Source: Cephalotus follicularis (lineage: Eukaryota > Streptophyta > Magnoliopsida > Oxalidales > Cephalotaceae). From it: a stretch of DNA of 64,000 bases. A model generated the notes under the pieces. That model did no database searches, was not told where the DNA came from, and was given only the letters and a program-made list of their open reading frames with translations. Of the stretch, positions 62,750-64,000 are shown piece after piece. The stretch covers positions 117,498 to 181,497 of the forward strand of contig BDDD01002046.1 in assembly GCA_001972305.1 (NCBI GenBank), read 5' to 3'. Each line of letters starts with the position of its first letter. The first letter of the stretch is position 1. Made by a program: the position numbers and the translations under genes.

Positions 62750-64000
62750 CTATTTTATTTTGTAACTTTTAAAATTATTAAAACACTTCTTTTATTATAA
62801 AATTTATTTCTTTTATTTTATATTTTTCTTTCTTGTTCTTTCTTTCTTTTTTTCCTTTTCTCTCTTCTTTTCTTTCCTTTCTTCTCCTCTCCTCTCCCAA
62901 AACTCTCTCTTTCCCTCATCAATTCCACACTTCTTCAATCTCCTTCTTCCTTCTTAAACCGATTCGTGTCTCCTCTTCTTCCGTATCAATTCCTCCAATC
63001 ACTCTTTTCTTTCATGTTTTAAGAGAGCTATTGTGTTGTCTTATGCCATCCGTTTTCCCTCTACCTGTCACTGCCGAATTTTAGATTGTTGAAGCCTGTT
63101 GTGACTCTTGTGGAGTTGTTTCATCAGTTGACAGAGGTAATCTCCTTTGGTTGCTTTTCCTTTGGTTGGTTTAAGGTTGTTTGTGTATTCTTTATTTTCT
63201 TCTCTTTGTTTTCCTGCAAACAACCAAGTAATCCTTGAACTGTGGTGTTCTTCTGCTGTTTTCTGTGTTTCCAATACCATTACAGGTTAATGAATCCTGC
63301 TGTGATGGTTTAATTCACTTTTTTACGTTGTATTCATGCTAAATAGGTTGTTAGAAGTTATTTGGTTTCCTGTCAATTTATGTCTAGTTAGCATTGTTGT
63401 CCTAAATCAGTTGGTCAGCCTTTAGACACCTCACATAAATTGTAATCTACTTATAATGACTGCAAGTGGTAATGGACAGAAATTTGGACTTATATGTATG
63501 CATGTGTTAAAGAATCTTTCTTTCTTTCCTTGAAGTTAATCACTGCCAATATCCTATTCTATGTCAATTCTGTGTTTTGTGTCATCTAAACATCGTACAA
63601 TGTCATATGTATATGTTTATATGTCTCTGGTGTAATGTTATACTCGTTTAGACAAGTTTCTGCATGAAAATGTTGTGTTCCTGCTATTCTGTCGTCCAGA
63701 ACAGTCGGTTGTTCTTGTGGACAGTCGGCTGGTTTGGTTGTGTAGTCAACTGTGTATTAAAAAATAGTCGACTGTCTTGTGTTGTATAGTCAGCTACTAT
63801 ATGAAACAGTCGACTGCATTGCTATGCATAGTCGATTGGACCTCTGTCACAGTCGACTGCCTGCAGTCTGGTTTGAGTAGTCAGCTGGTTCTTATAATTA
63901 ATCGACTTCCAAGCTTCCAATAGTCGACTGGAGCTCTGTAACAGCCAGTTGTGTTGCCCAGAAAATTTCTGTTTTCAACTGTTTTGATCCGTTTGTTCTC
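62750..64000 (+). repeat. TE14 3' LTR, 5'-truncated, runs off the window
   Basis: Aligns with 50249-51431 and then 56647 onward, with scattered differences. It carries the phased array at about 63702-63955. It lacks the TE15 insertion, which confirms TE15 arrived after TE14. The small frames at 62833-63084 and 63068-63280 are LTR sequence. Confidence 0.92.

Larger units (their letters stand above)
50040..64000 (+). mobile_element. TE14, Tekay/Del-like chromovirus, plus strand
   Basis: 5' LTR from TGTAATACCCTGC at 50040 to GGGGTGTTGCA at 58076 (interrupted by TE15), primer site, gag, protease, RT, RNase H, integrase, and a chromodomain truncated near 62749. A 3' LTR lacking about 209 bp at its start runs off the window. 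It is the same family as TE2. Many single stops and a few frameshifts, but otherwise complete domain order, make it the most complete pol here. Confidence 0.9.

Overview
The window is plant nuclear DNA made almost entirely of nested, mostly dead LTR retrotransposons. I see no host gene, no tRNA or rRNA gene and nothing prokaryotic. The plant assignment rests on the lineages present: several Ty3/gypsy chromovirus-type elements of the Tekay/Del kind (CCHC Gag, protease, RT, RNase H, integrase, C-terminal chromodomain, primer site complementary to initiator tRNA-Met), one Athila-type element and one Tat-type element with an antisense ORF. The setting is probably gene-poor heterochromatin. The species cannot be named from this sequence.

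Layout. TE1 is an old minus-strand chromovirus-type element from about 1973 to 40736. Its gag is split twice. TE2 (5722-28397, minus) lies in the middle of gag, and TE6 (28615-35773, plus) lies further upstream. TE2 itself carries TE3 (5792-9925, plus, in its 3' LTR), TE4 (about 14795-20880, minus, Athila-type, in its RT) and TE5 (23974-26689, solo LTR, in its 5' LTR). TE6 carries TE7 (30508-32139, solo LTR) and a captured LTR piece, TE8 (about 35369-35594). The TE1 5' LTR (36549-40736) carries TE9 (38043-39775, solo LTR). To the right are an LTR fragment TE10 (40737-41431), an unclassified LTR-like block TE11 (41432 to about 45885) with solo LTR TE12 (43435-45747) inside it, and plus-strand chromovirus TE13 (45891-50039). 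TE13's chromodomain is cut by TE14 (50040 to the window end, plus, same family as TE2). TE14's 5' LTR contains TE15 (51432-56641, plus, Tat-type). Exact 5-bp target-site duplications support TE3, TE5, TE6, TE7, TE9, TE12 and TE15. TE2 has a 4/5 match.

Coding state. Every sense-strand gag-pol is broken by stops, frameshifts or deletions. The longest open frame with no visible lesion is the antisense ORF of TE15 (54140-55129, minus, 329 codons), which has a plausible TATA box of its own.

Most unusual signals. First, nearly every LTR family here carries arrays of a short motif with a GTCGA-type core, spaced about 20-22 bp apart (two helical turns). The core differs between families (CAGTCGRCTG, GCGTCGAC, ACGTCGAYGTC), and related LTR scaffolds hold different cores at the same places. 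Second, LTRs of the TE1/TE13 group carry two stem-loops at fixed distances from the LTR 3' end, whose stems keep pairing although their sequences differ. Third, TE6 consists of multi-kilobase LTRs around a 393-bp interior that keeps only a protease scrap.
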